Origin: Sphingomonas yabuuchiae
GTDB taxonomy: Bacteria; Pseudomonadota; Alphaproteobacteria; Sphingomonadales; Sphingomonadaceae
Reading direction: 5' to 3'
DNA: 46,832 nucleotides
NCBI RefSeq assembly: GCF_001477495.1
Contig: NZ_LDTF01000097.1
Span: 1-46,832 of the forward strand
Position numbers and translations under genes: made by a program. This document shows, piece by piece, positions 33,433 through 42,716 of this stretch. The notes under the pieces are model-generated. The model saw only the letters and a list, made by a program, of their open reading frames with translations. It did not search any database and had not been told where the DNA came from. Within the stretch, counting starts at the first letter, position 1. Each line of letters opens with the position of its first letter.

Positions 33433-34093
33433 GGCGATCGCGCTGCTGGCGCTGGCTCTTGCCGCGCCGGTCGGAGCCGTGGCGGCAGAGGATTCGCCGC
33501 CGGTCCGTTATGGCAAGTACGATGCCACCGGCCAGGCGAGCTGGTACGGGCATGAACTGGCCGGGCGGCGCACCGCCACGGGCAAGCGATTCGATCCCGA
33601 CGACGTGATGATCGCGCATCGCACGCTGCCGCTTGATTCGATGGTCGAGGTGACGGATGTCGATACCGGCCGGGCGATCGTTGCGCGGGTCGGCGACCGG
33701 GGGCCGGGCCGCGCCGACCGGGTGGCGGACCTGTCGCTCGGCGCGGCGAAGCTGCTGGGCACGAACCGCCGGTCCGTCGCGCATATCCGGCTGCGCGCGC
33801 TGTCGCCCGGCAGCGACAAGCCGGGGCTGATCCTGGCGGGGGCGAGCGCGGTTCTGCCGGTCGCCCGCCCGATCGCGCTGGATCCGCAAGCCCATTACCG
33901 CGTGCAGATCGCCAGCTTTTCCAGCCCGTCCCGTGCGCAGGCGCTGGCCCGGCGTTTCGCCGCAAAGGCGATACCTGCCGGTCGGGTCTGGCGGGTGGAG
34001 CGCGCCGGACTGAATGCCGATTCCGCCAAAGCGCTGCGTGACGCGGCGGCAGAGGCGGGTTATGACGACGCCCGCATCCTGCATCAGGATTGA
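33416..34093 (+). CDS. rlpA: RlpA-family septal ring lytic transglycosylase with SPOR domain
   Basis: 225 residues. Signal peptide at about 1-23 (ALLALALAAPVGAVAA). The double-psi beta-barrel of RlpA follows at about 37-130: GQASWYGHELAGRRTATGKR, FDPDDVMIAHRTLPLDSMV, VGDRGPGRADRVADLS, with the Asp of DRGP as likely catalytic residue. The C-terminal SPOR domain (about 155-225, HYRVQIASFSSPSRAQALA) binds denuded septal glycan and brings the protein to the division site. It begins inside the mltB 3' end, so the two are translated together, and is followed 31 bp later by a carboxypeptidase gene. Confidence 0.92.
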   Translation: MRLRAEAIALLALALAAPVGAVAAEDSPPVRYGKYDATGQASWYGHELAGRRTATGKRFDPDDVMIAHRTLPLDSMVEVTDVDTGRAIVARVGDRGPGRADRVADLSLGAAKLLGTNRRSVAHIRLRALSPGSDKPGLILAGASAVLPVARPIALDPQAHYRVQIASFSSPSRAQALARRFAAKAIPAGRVWRVERAGLNADSAKALRDAAAEAGYDDARILHQD

Positions 34094-34124
34094 CCTGTCG
34101 GCTCCCTTTGGTCACGGAACACCC

Positions 34125-35297
34125 ATGAAGACCCTGTACGCATCTTTTGCCGCTCCGCTCGCCCTGGTCGCGATGGTCACCCCCTCGGTCGCGGCCGCGC
34201 CGCAATTCGATACGCCCGCGCCGGTCGCCTTCATGAAGGACCTGTCCTCGGGCGCGATCCTGTTCCAGCGGGATGCCGATCGCCGGATGCCGCCCGCCTC
34301 GATGGCGAAGATGATGACGGTCTATGTCGCCTTCGACTTGGTCAAGAAGGGCCAGCTGAAGCTGAACGACATGGTCACGGTGCAGCCGGAGACCTGGAAG
34401 AAGTGGCATGGGCCGCAGGCGGGTTCGACCATGTTCCTGTCGCCGAACGAACAGGTCAGCGTCGCCAACCTGCTGTACGGTATCGTCACCCTGTCGGGGA
34501 ATGACGCGTGCGTCGTGCTGGCCGAGCATATCGCGGGCACCGAGCAGAATTTCGTCGAGCGGATGAACCGCACCGCCAAGCAGATCGGCCTGAACAACAG
34601 CCATTTCGGCACTGCCAATGGCTGGCCGGACGGTGGCGTGACCTATGTCACCGCGCGTGATCTGGCCGATCTGGCCGATCACACGATCCAGGACTTCCCG
34701 CAGCTCTACAAGCAATTCTACTCGAAGCGGGATTTCACCTGGGGCAAGACGATGGGCGGCAACGCCATCACCCAGGCGAACCGCGACCCGCTGCTGGGCC
34801 GCGTTGCCGGTGCCGATGGCCTGAAGACCGGCCATACCGAAGAGGCGGGTTATGGCTTCACGGGCTCGGCCGAGCAGAATGGCCGTCGTCTGGTGATGGT
34901 AATGGCCGGGCTGAACAGCTCGAACGCGCGCGCCGAAGAGTCGGTGAAGTTCATGAACTGGGGCTTCCGCGCGTGGCAGGCCAAGCCCGTCGTGGCCAAG
35001 GGCAAGAAGGTCGCCGATGCCGAGGTCCAGATGGGCTCGTCGAGCAGCGTCGGCCTCGTCGCGCCGCGCCAGCTGACCGTGACCCTGCCCGCCGGGCTCG
35101 ACCCCGCGATCAGCGCCAAGGTCATCTATCAGGGCCCGATCAAGGCTCCGATCAAGGCGGGTCAGCATATCGCCGATCTGGTTGTCAGCTCGCCCGACAT
35201 GCCCGCGCAGCGCCTGCCGCTGGTCGCGGACAAGGATGTCTCCGAGGCGGGCTTTTTCGGTCGCGCCTGGGCTGGGCTGACCTCGTTCTTCGGTTGA
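34125..35297 (+). CDS. D-alanyl-D-alanine carboxypeptidase (PBP5/6 type)
   Basis: 390 residues from ATG 34125. Signal peptide to about VAAAP. Penicillin-binding motifs of class C low-mass PBPs: SxxK as SMAK (Ser59/Lys62), SGN in TLSGNDACVVLAEH, and KTG in LKTGHTEEAGYG. The C-terminal PBP5_C beta domain (about 295-370) and the final amphipathic helix (FFGRAWAGLTSFFG) should hold it on the outer face of the inner membrane. It trims the terminal D-Ala from pentapeptides. Part of the mltB-rlpA-dac run; holB starts only 10 bp later. Confidence 0.94.
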   Translation: MKTLYASFAAPLALVAMVTPSVAAAPQFDTPAPVAFMKDLSSGAILFQRDADRRMPPASMAKMMTVYVAFDLVKKGQLKLNDMVTVQPETWKKWHGPQAGSTMFLSPNEQVSVANLLYGIVTLSGNDACVVLAEHIAGTEQNFVERMNRTAKQIGLNNSHFGTANGWPDGGVTYVTARDLADLADHTIQDFPQLYKQFYSKRDFTWGKTMGGNAITQANRDPLLGRVAGADGLKTGHTEEAGYGFTGSAEQNGRRLVMVMAGLNSSNARAEESVKFMNWGFRAWQAKPVVAKGKKVADAEVQMGSSSSVGLVAPRQLTVTLPAGLDPAISAKVIYQGPIKAPIKAGQHIADLVVSSPDMPAQRLPLVADKDVSEAGFFGRAWAGLTSFFG

Positions 35298-35307
35298 TCG
35301 CAGATTG

Positions 35308-36279
35308 ATGCTGCCGGTCGGCAATAATGCAGGCCAGGCTGCCTTCGCCGCCGCGCTGGGCGGGGCCAAGCTGCACCATGCCTGGCTGATCGCCGGGCCG
35401 GAGGGTGTGGGCAAGGCCAGCTTCGCGCGCGCAGCGGCCACCCGGCTGCTGGCGCGGGCGAGCGGGGCTGGGGCCTTGCCGCCCGGCCTGGCGGTGCCGG
35501 AGGACCATCCGACCGCCAGGCTGATGGCGGCGGGGTCGCATCCCGATTTCCGGGTGATGGCGAGGCTGCCCAAGGATGCCGAGAAGCCGGATCAGGACCT
35601 GGCGCGGTCGATCACCATCGCGCAGGTCCGCACGCTGCAACCCATGTTCGCGACCGCGCCCGCCATGGGCCCGGCGCGGGTCGTCCTGATCGACGCGATC
35701 GACGATCTGGAGCGGGGCGGGGCGAACGCGCTGCTGAAAAATCTGGAGGAGCCGCCTGCGGGGACGGTCTTCCTGCTGGTCAGCCATGCACCGGGGCGGT
35801 TGCTACCGACCATCCGGTCGCGCTGCCGGTTGCTGCGGTTCGAGCGACTGTCCGACACCGATGTCGCACGGGTGCTGCGCCAGCAACTGCCCGAGGCGGA
35901 TGAGGATGAGATCGCCTCGCTGGTCGCGGTGGCCGATGGTGCGCCGGGCCGGGCGCTGCGCTTTGCCGGGCTCAATATTGCGGGACTGGACGGTGCCATC
36001 GCGCGGATCGCGGAGACGGGCGATCCCGGCAATGCCGAGCGGGTGAAGCTCGCCAAGTCTCTGGCGGGCAAGGCGTCGCAGGCGCGCTACGAGGCGTTTC
36101 TGGACCGGGTGCCCGCGTTTATCGCAAGCCGCGCGCGCGGGCGGTCGGGGCCGGGGTTGAAGGTGGCGTTGGACGCCTATGCCGCCGCGCAGGATCTGGC
36201 GGGGGCGGCGCGGGGGCTGTCGCTCGATGCGCAGGGGACGGTGTTCGAGATGGCGGGAATCATCGCGACCTTGCGGTGA
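35308..36279 (+). CDS. holB: DNA polymerase III subunit delta'
   Basis: 323 residues from ATG 35308 (TTG 35305 is directly upstream). AAA+ clamp-loader fold: AWLIAGPEGVGKASFARA (P-loop-like), ARVVLIDAIDDLERGGANALLK, LEEPPAGTVFLLVSH, and the SRC motif in TIRSRCRLLRFERL. The delta' subunit opens and loads the beta clamp together with delta and tau/gamma. In related genomes tmk commonly lies between the carboxypeptidase gene and holB, with metG after it; neither is here. An inverted repeat follows the stop codon. Confidence 0.93.
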   Translation: MLPVGNNAGQAAFAAALGGAKLHHAWLIAGPEGVGKASFARAAATRLLARASGAGALPPGLAVPEDHPTARLMAAGSHPDFRVMARLPKDAEKPDQDLARSITIAQVRTLQPMFATAPAMGPARVVLIDAIDDLERGGANALLKNLEEPPAGTVFLLVSHAPGRLLPTIRSRCRLLRFERLSDTDVARVLRQQLPEADEDEIASLVAVADGAPGRALRFAGLNIAGLDGAIARIAETGDPGNAERVKLAKSLAGKASQARYEAFLDRVPAFIASRARGRSGPGLKVALDAYAAAQDLAGAARGLSLDAQGTVFEMAGIIATLR

Positions 36280-36290
36280 AGCTTTCCCTT

Positions 36291-36375
36291 GGCCTTCGAC
36301 TTCGCTCAGGCTGAACGGCGGTGGCGAGTGGGGCCAACTGAGCACATCCGCTCAGCCTGCGCGAAGTCGAAGGCC
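36291..36375. repeat. REP-like inverted repeat between holB and the SDR gene
   Basis: Two 28-bp arms (36291-36318 and 36348-36375) that are complementary except for two positions: GGCCTTCGACTTCGCTCAGG and its partner, spaced by 29 bp. It starts 12 bases after holB and lies between convergent genes, so it can serve as a two-way terminator. Units built on CTTCGACTTCGCTCAGG are frequent in sphingomonad spacers as I recall. Confidence 0.8.
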
Positions 36376-36402
36376 ACGCCCTGCCGCCAACCGAACAGCC
36401 CG

Positions 36403-37113
36403 TTACAGACCTACCCGCTCGAAATGCCCAGGCGCGAAGCCTTCGATCGCCAGCGTGGCGATCCGCTCCGCCACCACTTCCGGCGCCTTGACCGAGGCCG
36501 GGTCCTCACCCGGATAGGCCTTGGCACGCATCTGGGTCCGGGTCGCGCCAGGATCGACGATGGCGGTACGGATCGCGCTGATCTCGGACGTCTCGTCGCC
36601 ATAGGCGCCGAGCAGCGTCTCGAACGCCGCCTTGGACGCGCCATACGCACCCCAATAGGCCCGCGGTTTGCGCCCGACCGAGGAGGTGACGCCGATCACC
36701 CGAGCACCGCCCGACCGGCGAAGCATCGGGTCGAACGCGGCGATCATCGCCGCCTGCGCACTGACGTTCAGGGTCAGGACCCGCGCGAATTCCTTGGCAT
36801 CGATCGCAGGAACGGCGGCCAGCGAGCCCAGCATCCCGGCGTTCAACACCAGCACGTCCAGCGCCTGCCAGCGTTCACCGATCGCCGTCGCGAGCCGCCC
36901 GATCGACTCATTCTCGGCCAGATCGAGCGGCGCGATGGTGGCCGATCCCCCGGCGTTGAAGATCGTCTCCTCGACCTCTTCCAACCCCTTCGGCGTGCGC
37001 GCGGTCAGGATGACATGCGCGCCCGCCGCGCCCAGCGCAATGGCGGTCGCCGCGCCGATGCCCCGGCTGGCACCCGTGACCAGCGCCAGCTTGCCGTCGA
37101 GTGCACCCGCCAT
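36403..37113 (-). CDS. SDR family NAD(P)-dependent oxidoreductase
   Basis: 236 residues. TGASRGIG near residue 14-21, NAG in VLVLNAGMLG, catalytic Ser in VTSSVGRK and YGASK (Tyr/Lys). ILTARTPKGLEE after strand 2 favours NADP. It resembles the YciK-like group of small SDRs. The start codon overlaps the purF stop by one base (TGATG), so it is translated with purF; the biochemical link to purine synthesis, if any, is unknown. Confidence 0.93.
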   Translation of the reverse strand: MAGALDGKLALVTGASRGIGAATAIALGAAGAHVILTARTPKGLEEVEETIFNAGGSATIAPLDLAENESIGRLATAIGERWQALDVLVLNAGMLGSLAAVPAIDAKEFARVLTLNVSAQAAMIAAFDPMLRRSGGARVIGVTSSVGRKPRAYWGAYGASKAAFETLLGAYGDETSEISAIRTAIVDPGATRTQMRAKAYPGEDPASVKAPEVVAERIATLAIEGFAPGHFERVGL

Positions 37114-38564
37114 CAGGCGACCCGCTCGGCCAGCATCGCGAACTGGTCGACCGACGCGGTCTCGTCATGGTCGGTCAGCGTGGTCGGATAATCGCCGGTG
37201 AAGCAGGCATCGCAATAGCTGGGCTTGTCGCCGCGCGATGCGTTCAGCGCCTTGTACAGCCCCTCGATCGACACGAAGGACAGGCTGTCGGCATGGATGA
37301 AGTCGGTCATGCCGCCCAGGTCGAGCTTGGCCGCCAGCAGCTTGGCACGCTCGGGCGTGTCGACGCCATAGAAGCAGGAGTGGCGCGTGGGCGGCGATGC
37401 GATGCGCATATGCACCTCGGCCGCGCCCGCTTCGCGCATCATCTGCACGATCTTGAGGCTGGTGGTGCCACGCACGATCGAATCGTCGACCAGGATGATC
37501 CGCTTGCCCTGGATCAGCGCGCGATTGGCATTGTGCTTCAGCTTGACGCCCAGATGGCGGACCTTGTCGCCCGGCTGGATGAAGGTTCGGCCGACATAGT
37601 GCGAGCGGATGATGCCCAACTCGAACGGGATGCCCGAAGCCTGGGCATAGCCGATCGCGGCGGGGACGCCCGAATCGGGCACCGGGATGACCAGATCGGC
37701 CTCGACCGGCGACTCATGCGCCAGCTGCGCGCCGATTTCCTTGCGCACCGAATAGACCGACTGGTCGCCCGCGATCGAATCGGGGCGGCTGAAATAGACC
37801 CATTCGAAGATGCAGGGACGCGGATCGACCGCCTGGAAGGGACGGATCGAGCGGATCTCGGTGCCCTGCACGATGACCAACTCGCCCGGCTCGACCGCAC
37901 GCTCGAAGGTCGCGCCGCACACGTCCAGCGCGACGGTTTCCGACGCGAAGATCACCGCGCCGTCCAGGCGACCCATGACCAGCGGACGGATGCCCAGCGG
38001 ATCGCGGCAGGCGATCATGCCCTCGGGCGTCATCACGATCAGTGCATAGCCGCCCTCGACCTGCTTCAGCGCGTCGATGAAACGGTCGAGCAGGGTGCGG
38101 TAGTTGGAGGTCGCGACCAGATGGATGATCGTCTCGGTATCGCTGGTCGACTGGAAGATCGAACCGCGACGGACGAGCTCACGACGCAGCTTCATCGCAT
38201 TGGAAATATTGCCGTTATGCGCGATGGCGAAGCCGCCGGTCGACAGGTCGGCATAAAGCGGCTGGACATTGCGCAGCGACGTGTCGCCGGTCGTCGAATA
38301 ACGGACATGGCCGCAGGCGACTTCGCCCGGCAGGCCACGGATCACGTCGTCACGGTCGAAATTGCCCGCGACATGGCCCATCGCGCGGTGGGTATGGAAC
38401 AGCGTGCCGTCGAAGCTGGTGATGCCCGCCGCTTCCTGCCCGCGATGCTGGAGCGCATGCAGGCCGAGCGCGGTCAGCGCGGCTGCGCCATCGGCGCCGG
38501 TCACACCGAAAATACCGCATTCCTCGCGGAGTTTATCGTCGTCGAAGGGGTTGGTGGTCAGCAT
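37113..38564 (-). CDS. purF: Amidophosphoribosyltransferase
   Basis: 483 residues from the ATG at 38564; the frame extends 16 codons further (to 38612) but this start gives a 15-residue propeptide before the catalytic Cys (DDDKLREECGIFGV). Class II glutamine amidotransferase domain at about 16-245 (HALQHRGQEAAGI, GHVRYSTTGDTS, AIAHNGNISNA). Phosphoribosyltransferase domain to about 450 with the PRPP motif ILVDDSIVRGTTS. It makes 5-phosphoribosylamine, the first committed step of purine synthesis, in the cytoplasm. The final Cys residues (YCDACFTGDYP) may hold an iron-sulfur cluster as in Bacillus. Confidence 0.97.
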   Translation of the reverse strand: MLTTNPFDDDKLREECGIFGVTGADGAAALTALGLHALQHRGQEAAGITSFDGTLFHTHRAMGHVAGNFDRDDVIRGLPGEVACGHVRYSTTGDTSLRNVQPLYADLSTGGFAIAHNGNISNAMKLRRELVRRGSIFQSTSDTETIIHLVATSNYRTLLDRFIDALKQVEGGYALIVMTPEGMIACRDPLGIRPLVMGRLDGAVIFASETVALDVCGATFERAVEPGELVIVQGTEIRSIRPFQAVDPRPCIFEWVYFSRPDSIAGDQSVYSVRKEIGAQLAHESPVEADLVIPVPDSGVPAAIGYAQASGIPFELGIIRSHYVGRTFIQPGDKVRHLGVKLKHNANRALIQGKRIILVDDSIVRGTTSLKIVQMMREAGAAEVHMRIASPPTRHSCFYGVDTPERAKLLAAKLDLGGMTDFIHADSLSFVSIEGLYKALNASRGDKPSYCDACFTGDYPTTLTDHDETASVDQFAMLAERVA

Positions 38565-38708
38565 GGGAGAGGCGCTCGCAACGTTCGCAACTAAGGGGCA
38601 GACGGGGCGCATATAGGAATGTCGTCCGCGTTTGTCGCCTGTTTGTCATCATCCACGGGATCATTTTCGCCAAGACTGCGTTTCGGGACCGAAAGCAGGA
38701 GATGCCAT

Positions 38709-38960
38709 ATGGCACGCGATCACGGCGCCCAGATCAAGGATGATGCCCTGTACGAGGAGCTGCGCAAGCAGGGTCAATCCAAGGAAAAGGCGGCGCGTAT
38801 CGCCAATGCCAAGGCGAAGGGCAGTCTGGACCACAATGCCACCCATCTGGAGGATCGGACCAAGGACGATCTGCTGGCCGAGGCCCGCAGGATTGGGATC
38901 GCGGGACGGTCGAAGATGAACAAGGATGCGCTGATCGAGGCGATTCGTGGGCACGGGTGA
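38709..38960 (+). CDS. Small Rho-termination-factor-N-like protein (DUF7218 type)
   Basis: 83 residues from ATG 38709 with AGGAG 7 bases upstream. Two parts: DDALYEELRKQGQSKEKAARIA, typical of a widespread small-protein family, and a SAP/Rho_N-like helical domain, EDRTKDDLLAEARRIG, GRSKMNKDALIEAIRGHG. It is highly charged with no signal. Such proteins may bind nucleic acid; the role is unknown. Divergent from purF. Confidence 0.85.
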   Translation: MARDHGAQIKDDALYEELRKQGQSKEKAARIANAKAKGSLDHNATHLEDRTKDDLLAEARRIGIAGRSKMNKDALIEAIRGHG

Positions 38961-39048
38961 CGCCCCTCCATCATCGCTCAAGACGGTGGAGGGTCGACTA
39001 CCATTCGCAACGGATGACTTTGGCCGCATTCCGCTCTAACCCCGCCGC

Positions 39049-39411
39049 ATGGCCGATCACCGCGACACCGGGCTGACGCTCGATCCCAAATTCGACAGCA
39101 ATGGCTTGCTGACTGCCATCGCCACCGACCGTGCGACCGGCGAGTTGCTGATGGTCGCGCATATGAATGCCGAGGCGCTGGAGGCGACGCGCACGACCGG
39201 CGAGGCGCATTTCTGGTCGCGCAGTCGGGAGCGACTCTGGAAGAAGGGCGAAAGCTCGAACAATGTGTTGCGCGTGGTCGAGATGCGGATCGACTGCGAT
39301 CAGGACGCCATCTGGCTGATCTGCGATCCGGCGGGGCCTGCCTGCCATACCGGGGCGCGCAGCTGCTTCTATCGCCGGATCGAGGGGGACGGGCTGGCGC
39401 CGGTCGCGTGA
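39049..39411 (+). CDS. hisI: Phosphoribosyl-AMP cyclohydrolase
   Basis: 120 residues, the size of the stand-alone HisI. Signatures: [39 protein letters not shown], the metal-binding DCDQD (Asp cluster) and the zinc cysteines in [10 protein letters not shown]. It opens the adenine ring of PR-AMP, step three of histidine synthesis. No other his gene is adjacent. Its 3' end overlaps the next gene by 4 bases. Confidence 0.95.
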   Translation: MADHRDTGLTLDPKFDSNGLLTAIATDRATGELLMVAHMNAEALEATRTTGEAHFWSRSRERLWKKGESSNNVLRVVEMRIDCDQDAIWLICDPAGPACHTGARSCFYRRIEGDGLAPVA

Positions 39412-39908
39412 TCCGGCGGAGAGTCGCGCTGGCGTCCCTGTTGCTGCTGACCGCCTGTGGGCAAGCGGGCGAGGGCGCGGACGACGGGGCAGGCGAAAGG
39501 CTGGAGGCGGCGAGCATCGCCGCCGGGCTGGTCGCCGATCCGGCTGCCGCACCGCTGGACGGCATCTGGTCGCGGGACACGGATCGCATGTGCATCCTGC
39601 CTGCCGGAACGGGGCCGGCCCGCCGGGTCGGCGTGGTGGTGGATTACGGCGAAGGGCAGGGCTGCACCGCCATCGGCACCATGGAGAGATCGGGTTCGGC
39701 GTTGAAGCTGACGCTCGGGTCATGCCGCTTCACCGCGCGGTTCGACGGGGACGCCATCCAATTCCCCGCGACATTGCCCTCGACCTGCAATGCGTTCTGC
39801 ACCGGCCGGGCGACGCTTTCGGCACTGAATGTCGAGCGGATCAGCGCCTCGGTCGCCGAAGCGCAGGCCTTGCGCAGTGCGAACGGCACCGCGCTTTGTG
39901 CAGATTGA
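39408..39908 (+). CDS. Putative lipoprotein of unknown function
   Basis: 166 residues starting at GTG 39408 in a GTGA overlap with hisI. Lipoprotein signal [15 protein letters not shown] with lipobox LTAC (Cys17). The mature part contains six more Cys ([26 protein letters not shown], and one near the C-terminus), consistent with disulfides in a secreted domain; DGIWSRDTD resembles small envelope lipoproteins. Function unknown; envelope location inferred from the signal. Confidence 0.8.
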   Translation: MIRRRVALASLLLLTACGQAGEGADDGAGERLEAASIAAGLVADPAAAPLDGIWSRDTDRMCILPAGTGPARRVGVVVDYGEGQGCTAIGTMERSGSALKLTLGSCRFTARFDGDAIQFPATLPSTCNAFCTGRATLSALNVERISASVAEAQALRSANGTALCAD

Positions 39909-39920
39909 CGTTCACGTAAA
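39905..39920. promoter_or_regulatory. Candidate LiuR-type operator
   Basis: TTGACGTTCACGTAAA, an imperfect palindrome 21 bases before the merR start codon, overlapping the lipoprotein stop. It resembles the LiuR consensus recalled as TT-ACGT-WW-ACGT-AA, so it may mediate autoregulation of the following gene. Confidence 0.55.
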
Positions 39921-39941
39921 GGGCATTTAGCCTTCGGTGTC

Positions 39942-40352
39942 ATGATCCAGGTCGCCGCCTCCGCCGAACCGCTGCCCAGTGCCGATCGCGACGATTATTC
40001 GATCACGGAGCTGTGCGCCGAGTTCGGCGTCACCGCCCGCGCCCTCCGCTTCTACGAGGATGAGGGGCTCATCTCGCCGCAGCGGCGGGGCACGCAGCGT
40101 ATCTATTCGCAACGCGATCGCGCGCGGCTCGCCTGGATCCTGCGGGGCAAGCGGGTCGGGTTCAGTCTGGCCGATATTCGCGAGATGATCGATCTGTACG
40201 ATCTGGGTGACGGCCGTCGTCTTCAGCGCGAGGTGACGCTGGAGCGCTGCACCGCCAAGATCGAGGCGCTTCAGGCACAGAAGCGGGACATCGACGCGGC
40301 GATCGCCGAGCTGACCGAGTTCGTCGCGCTGGTCGAATCGCACCGGGGTTAG
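39942..40352 (+). CDS. MerR-family transcriptional regulator (LiuR-like)
   Basis: 136 residues. MerR helix-turn-helix at about 19-60 (YSITELCAEFGVTARALRFYEDEGLI, given here in pieces: YSITELCAEFGVTARALRF and YEDEGLISPQRRG), then QRIYSQRDRARLAWILRGK, FSLADIREMIDLYD, and a coiled coil (about 85-130). No metal-binding Cys. This pattern is that of LiuR/PsrA-like regulators of branched-chain amino acid and fatty acid catabolism. Its usual targets (acyl-CoA dehydrogenase and thiolase genes) are not in the window. A matching operator lies upstream. Confidence 0.85.
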   Translation: MIQVAASAEPLPSADRDDYSITELCAEFGVTARALRFYEDEGLISPQRRGTQRIYSQRDRARLAWILRGKRVGFSLADIREMIDLYDLGDGRRLQREVTLERCTAKIEALQAQKRDIDAAIAELTEFVALVESHRG

Positions 40353-40406
40353 GAACACGCGCGTCACAGCGGCAAAACCATCCTGAAAGCCTCATCCGTC
40401 CATCTT

Positions 40407-40481
40407 GGCGAAGGCCGGGATCCAGTGGGGTGAGGGGAGAGAACCCTGCCATCGTCTCGCACCTGGACCCCGGCCTTCGCC
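40407..40481. repeat. REP-like inverted repeat downstream of merR
   Basis: Arms of 19 bp (40407-40425 and 40463-40481), GGCGAAGGCCGGGATCCAG and its complement with one mismatch, separated by 37 bp. It lies between the convergent merR-like and sleB genes. Different in sequence from the repeat at 36291 and from the 61-bp family. Confidence 0.75.
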
Positions 40482-40515
40482 GGCGTGGTCATAAGTTGTT
40501 GGGGTTGGGAAACCC

Positions 40516-41799
40516 CTATAGCAGGGGCGTTTTCGGCTTGGACTCGATCGGCGGCGTACTGGCGCGGCGGACGCCGGACAGTTCGCCGGTGGGGGTTGGG
40601 GTCGGGCTGGGCTGCGGCGTGGGAGCAGCCAACGGGACGATGGTCATCGACATGCGCTTCATGCAGCGCGCGCCCTTGAACGCCGGATAGACGCCGCAAT
40701 TCCACAAGGTCCGCTCCAGCCCGATGCCGGCGTCGCGGAAATAGCTGAACGCCATGGTCTCCATCTGGACCGGATTGAGCGGCACCGAGAAGGCCGTCTC
40801 GGCGGCATCGCGCCAAGCCATGACCGTGCAATGCTTGCGTGCCCCGCACAGGGTCGTCGCCAGCGCCGGGAAGCCGTCCGGCAACAGTCCGGCGGGCAGG
40901 GTGATGAGGAAGGTGTCGGGTTCGCTGGCCAGTGGCGCCATGGTCCCCGTCGCGGCGGCCCCTTCGGCCAGCGCGGCCCCGGCATCGTCGCTGGCATCGG
41001 TCCCCGCCCGGTGCGCGGGCGAGAAGGGGGCCAGCTGGGTGATCACCGGTTCCCCCGCCACCATATGCCGGTTGAAGGCGGGGGGCGTGCCCCACCAGCC
41101 GGACCAGCGGAAGAACAGGTGGCTGCCGACCCGCGCCACCTTGTCCAGGCTCGCCTGCCAATAGGGCACGACCCAATCGGTATGATAATGGGTCGCATGG
41201 CCGACCGCGGGGACGACCTTGCCGTTCAGCGCCATCGCCGCGATCTGGCGCGCGCGGGTCCAGGCGGCTTCGGGCGGCTGCCACTTGGTCAGCGCCCCGT
41301 CGCAGCTGAAGGTGAACTGGCAGCCGGTGCTGCGCTCCTGCCCCTCGAACACCACGCCGCACACCGTCTTGGGGAAGGCGGGATGGCGAAGCCGGTTGAG
41401 CACGACCTGCGCCACGGCCTGTTCACCCTTGGCGTCATCGCCCGCCTCGTACAGCACACCCGCCGCCAGACAGTCGAGCGCGCGCGCCTTGTCCTCCGCC
41501 GATCCGCGATAGAGAAAGGGCCGGGCGGCCGGATTGGGATCGGTCGAGAAGGGCACCCCCGCATTATAGGCGCGCGCCTCGTCCGGGCTCATGTCGACGA
41601 ACGCGACCGGCTCGACCGGGGGCAGCTCGGCTGGAGGGACGACGCGCGGCACCGGTCGGGTGCGCTGTCCTGACCCGTGCTGGGTGCGGGGAATGTCGGG
41701 CGCATTCGCCACGAGCAAAGCCGGTACGACGCTGGCCGTACCGGCGATGGCGAACAGCGCCGCGCGGATGCCGCCGCGCCGCCGGGACGTGTCGTTCAC
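40516..41799 (-). CDS. SleB-family cell wall hydrolase
   Basis: 427 residues. Signal or anchor sequence at about 12-32 ([18 protein letters not shown]). The hydrolase_2 (SleB) domain spans about 105-215: [67 protein letters not shown]. The conserved Glu of the family is present. An about 200-residue C-terminal extension of unknown role ends in a Pro/Thr-rich tail ([15 protein letters not shown]). It should cleave peptidoglycan in the periplasm. The start overlaps the cysK stop by 4 bases (ATGA); it is last in the MFS-cysK-sleB operon. Confidence 0.9.
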   Translation of the reverse strand: MNDTSRRRGGIRAALFAIAGTASVVPALLVANAPDIPRTQHGSGQRTRPVPRVVPPAELPPVEPVAFVDMSPDEARAYNAGVPFSTDPNPAARPFLYRGSAEDKARALDCLAAGVLYEAGDDAKGEQAVAQVVLNRLRHPAFPKTVCGVVFEGQERSTGCQFTFSCDGALTKWQPPEAAWTRARQIAAMALNGKVVPAVGHATHYHTDWVVPYWQASLDKVARVGSHLFFRWSGWWGTPPAFNRHMVAGEPVITQLAPFSPAHRAGTDASDDAGAALAEGAAATGTMAPLASEPDTFLITLPAGLLPDGFPALATTLCGARKHCTVMAWRDAAETAFSVPLNPVQMETMAFSYFRDAGIGLERTLWNCGVYPAFKGARCMKRMSMTIVPLAAPTPQPSPTPTPTGELSGVRRASTPPIESKPKTPLL

Positions 41800-42716
41800 T
41801 GTTCGGGCAGGAAGTCCGGCACCGACAGATAACGCTCGCCCGTGTCATAGTTGAAGCCGAGCACGCGGACGCCCTCGGGCAGGTCGGGCAGCTTCTGCAG
41901 GATCGCGGCCAGCGTCGCGCCGGACGAAATGCCGACGAGAATGCCCTCTTCGGTGGCCGAGCGGCGCGCCATGTCCTTGGCGACATTGGCATCGACCTCG
42001 ATCACCCCGTCGATCGCCTGGGTGTGGAGATTGGCGGGAATGAAGCCTGCGCCGATGCCCTGGATCGGGTGCGGACCGGGCTGGCCGCCCTGGATCACCG
42101 GCGAGGCGGCGGGCTCGACCGCATAGACCTTCAGGCCGGGCCATTCCTTCTTCAGCGTCTCGGCAACGCCGGTGATATGGCCGCCGGTGCCGACGCCGGT
42201 GATGATGACGTCGATCGGCGAATCGCGGAAGTCGTTCAGGATTTCCTGCGCGGTCGTGCGGACATGCACATCGATATTGGCCGGATTCTCGAACTGCTGC
42301 GGCATCCAGGCGCCGGGCGTCTCACGCACGATCTCCAGCGCGCGTTCGATCGCGCCCTTCATGCCCTTTTCACGCGGCGTCAGGTCGAAGGTCGCGCCGT
42401 AAGCCAGCATCAGGCGGCGACGCTCGATCGACATGGATTCGGGCATGACCAGGATCAGCTTGTAACCCTTGACCGCCGCGACCATCGCCAAGCCGACGCC
42501 GGTATTGCCGCTGGTCGGCTCGACGATGGTGCCGCCGGGCTTCAGATCACCCTTGGCCTCCGCCGCCTCGATCATCGCCAGCGCGATGCGGTCCTTGATC
42601 GACCCGCCGGGGTTGGAGCGTTCCGACTTGATCCAGACCTCCGATCCGGGGAACAGCCGCTGGAGCTTGATGTGCGGCGTATTGCCGATCGTTTCCAGGA
42701 TGGTGTTGGCCTTCAT
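41796..42716 (-). CDS. cysK: Cysteine synthase A
   Basis: 306 residues, full length. PLP-binding Lys41 in [20 protein letters not shown] (substrate loop); [11 protein letters not shown] (phosphate-binding loop); SSGATLAA near the C-terminus. It makes cysteine from O-acetylserine and sulfide in the cytoplasm. Overlaps MFS upstream and sleB downstream by 4 bases each, so the three are translated together. Confidence 0.96.
   Translation of the reverse strand: MKANTILETIGNTPHIKLQRLFPGSEVWIKSERSNPGGSIKDRIALAMIEAAEAKGDLKPGGTIVEPTSGNTGVGLAMVAAVKGYKLILVMPESMSIERRRLMLAYGATFDLTPREKGMKGAIERALEIVRETPGAWMPQQFENPANIDVHVRTTAQEILNDFRDSPIDVIITGVGTGGHITGVAETLKKEWPGLKVYAVEPAASPVIQGGQPGPHPIQGIGAGFIPANLHTQAIDGVIEVDANVAKDMARRSATEEGILVGISSGATLAAILQKLPDLPEGVRVLGFNYDTGERYLSVPDFLPEQ

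Noticed and set aside
33387..35573. 728-codon minus-strand open frame opposite rlpA and the carboxypeptidase gene
   Set aside because: Antisense shadow; the plus-strand genes have signal peptides and catalytic motifs.
37101..38594. 497-codon plus-strand open frame opposite purF
   Set aside because: Mirror of purF codons; composition and lack of any motif mark it as shadow.
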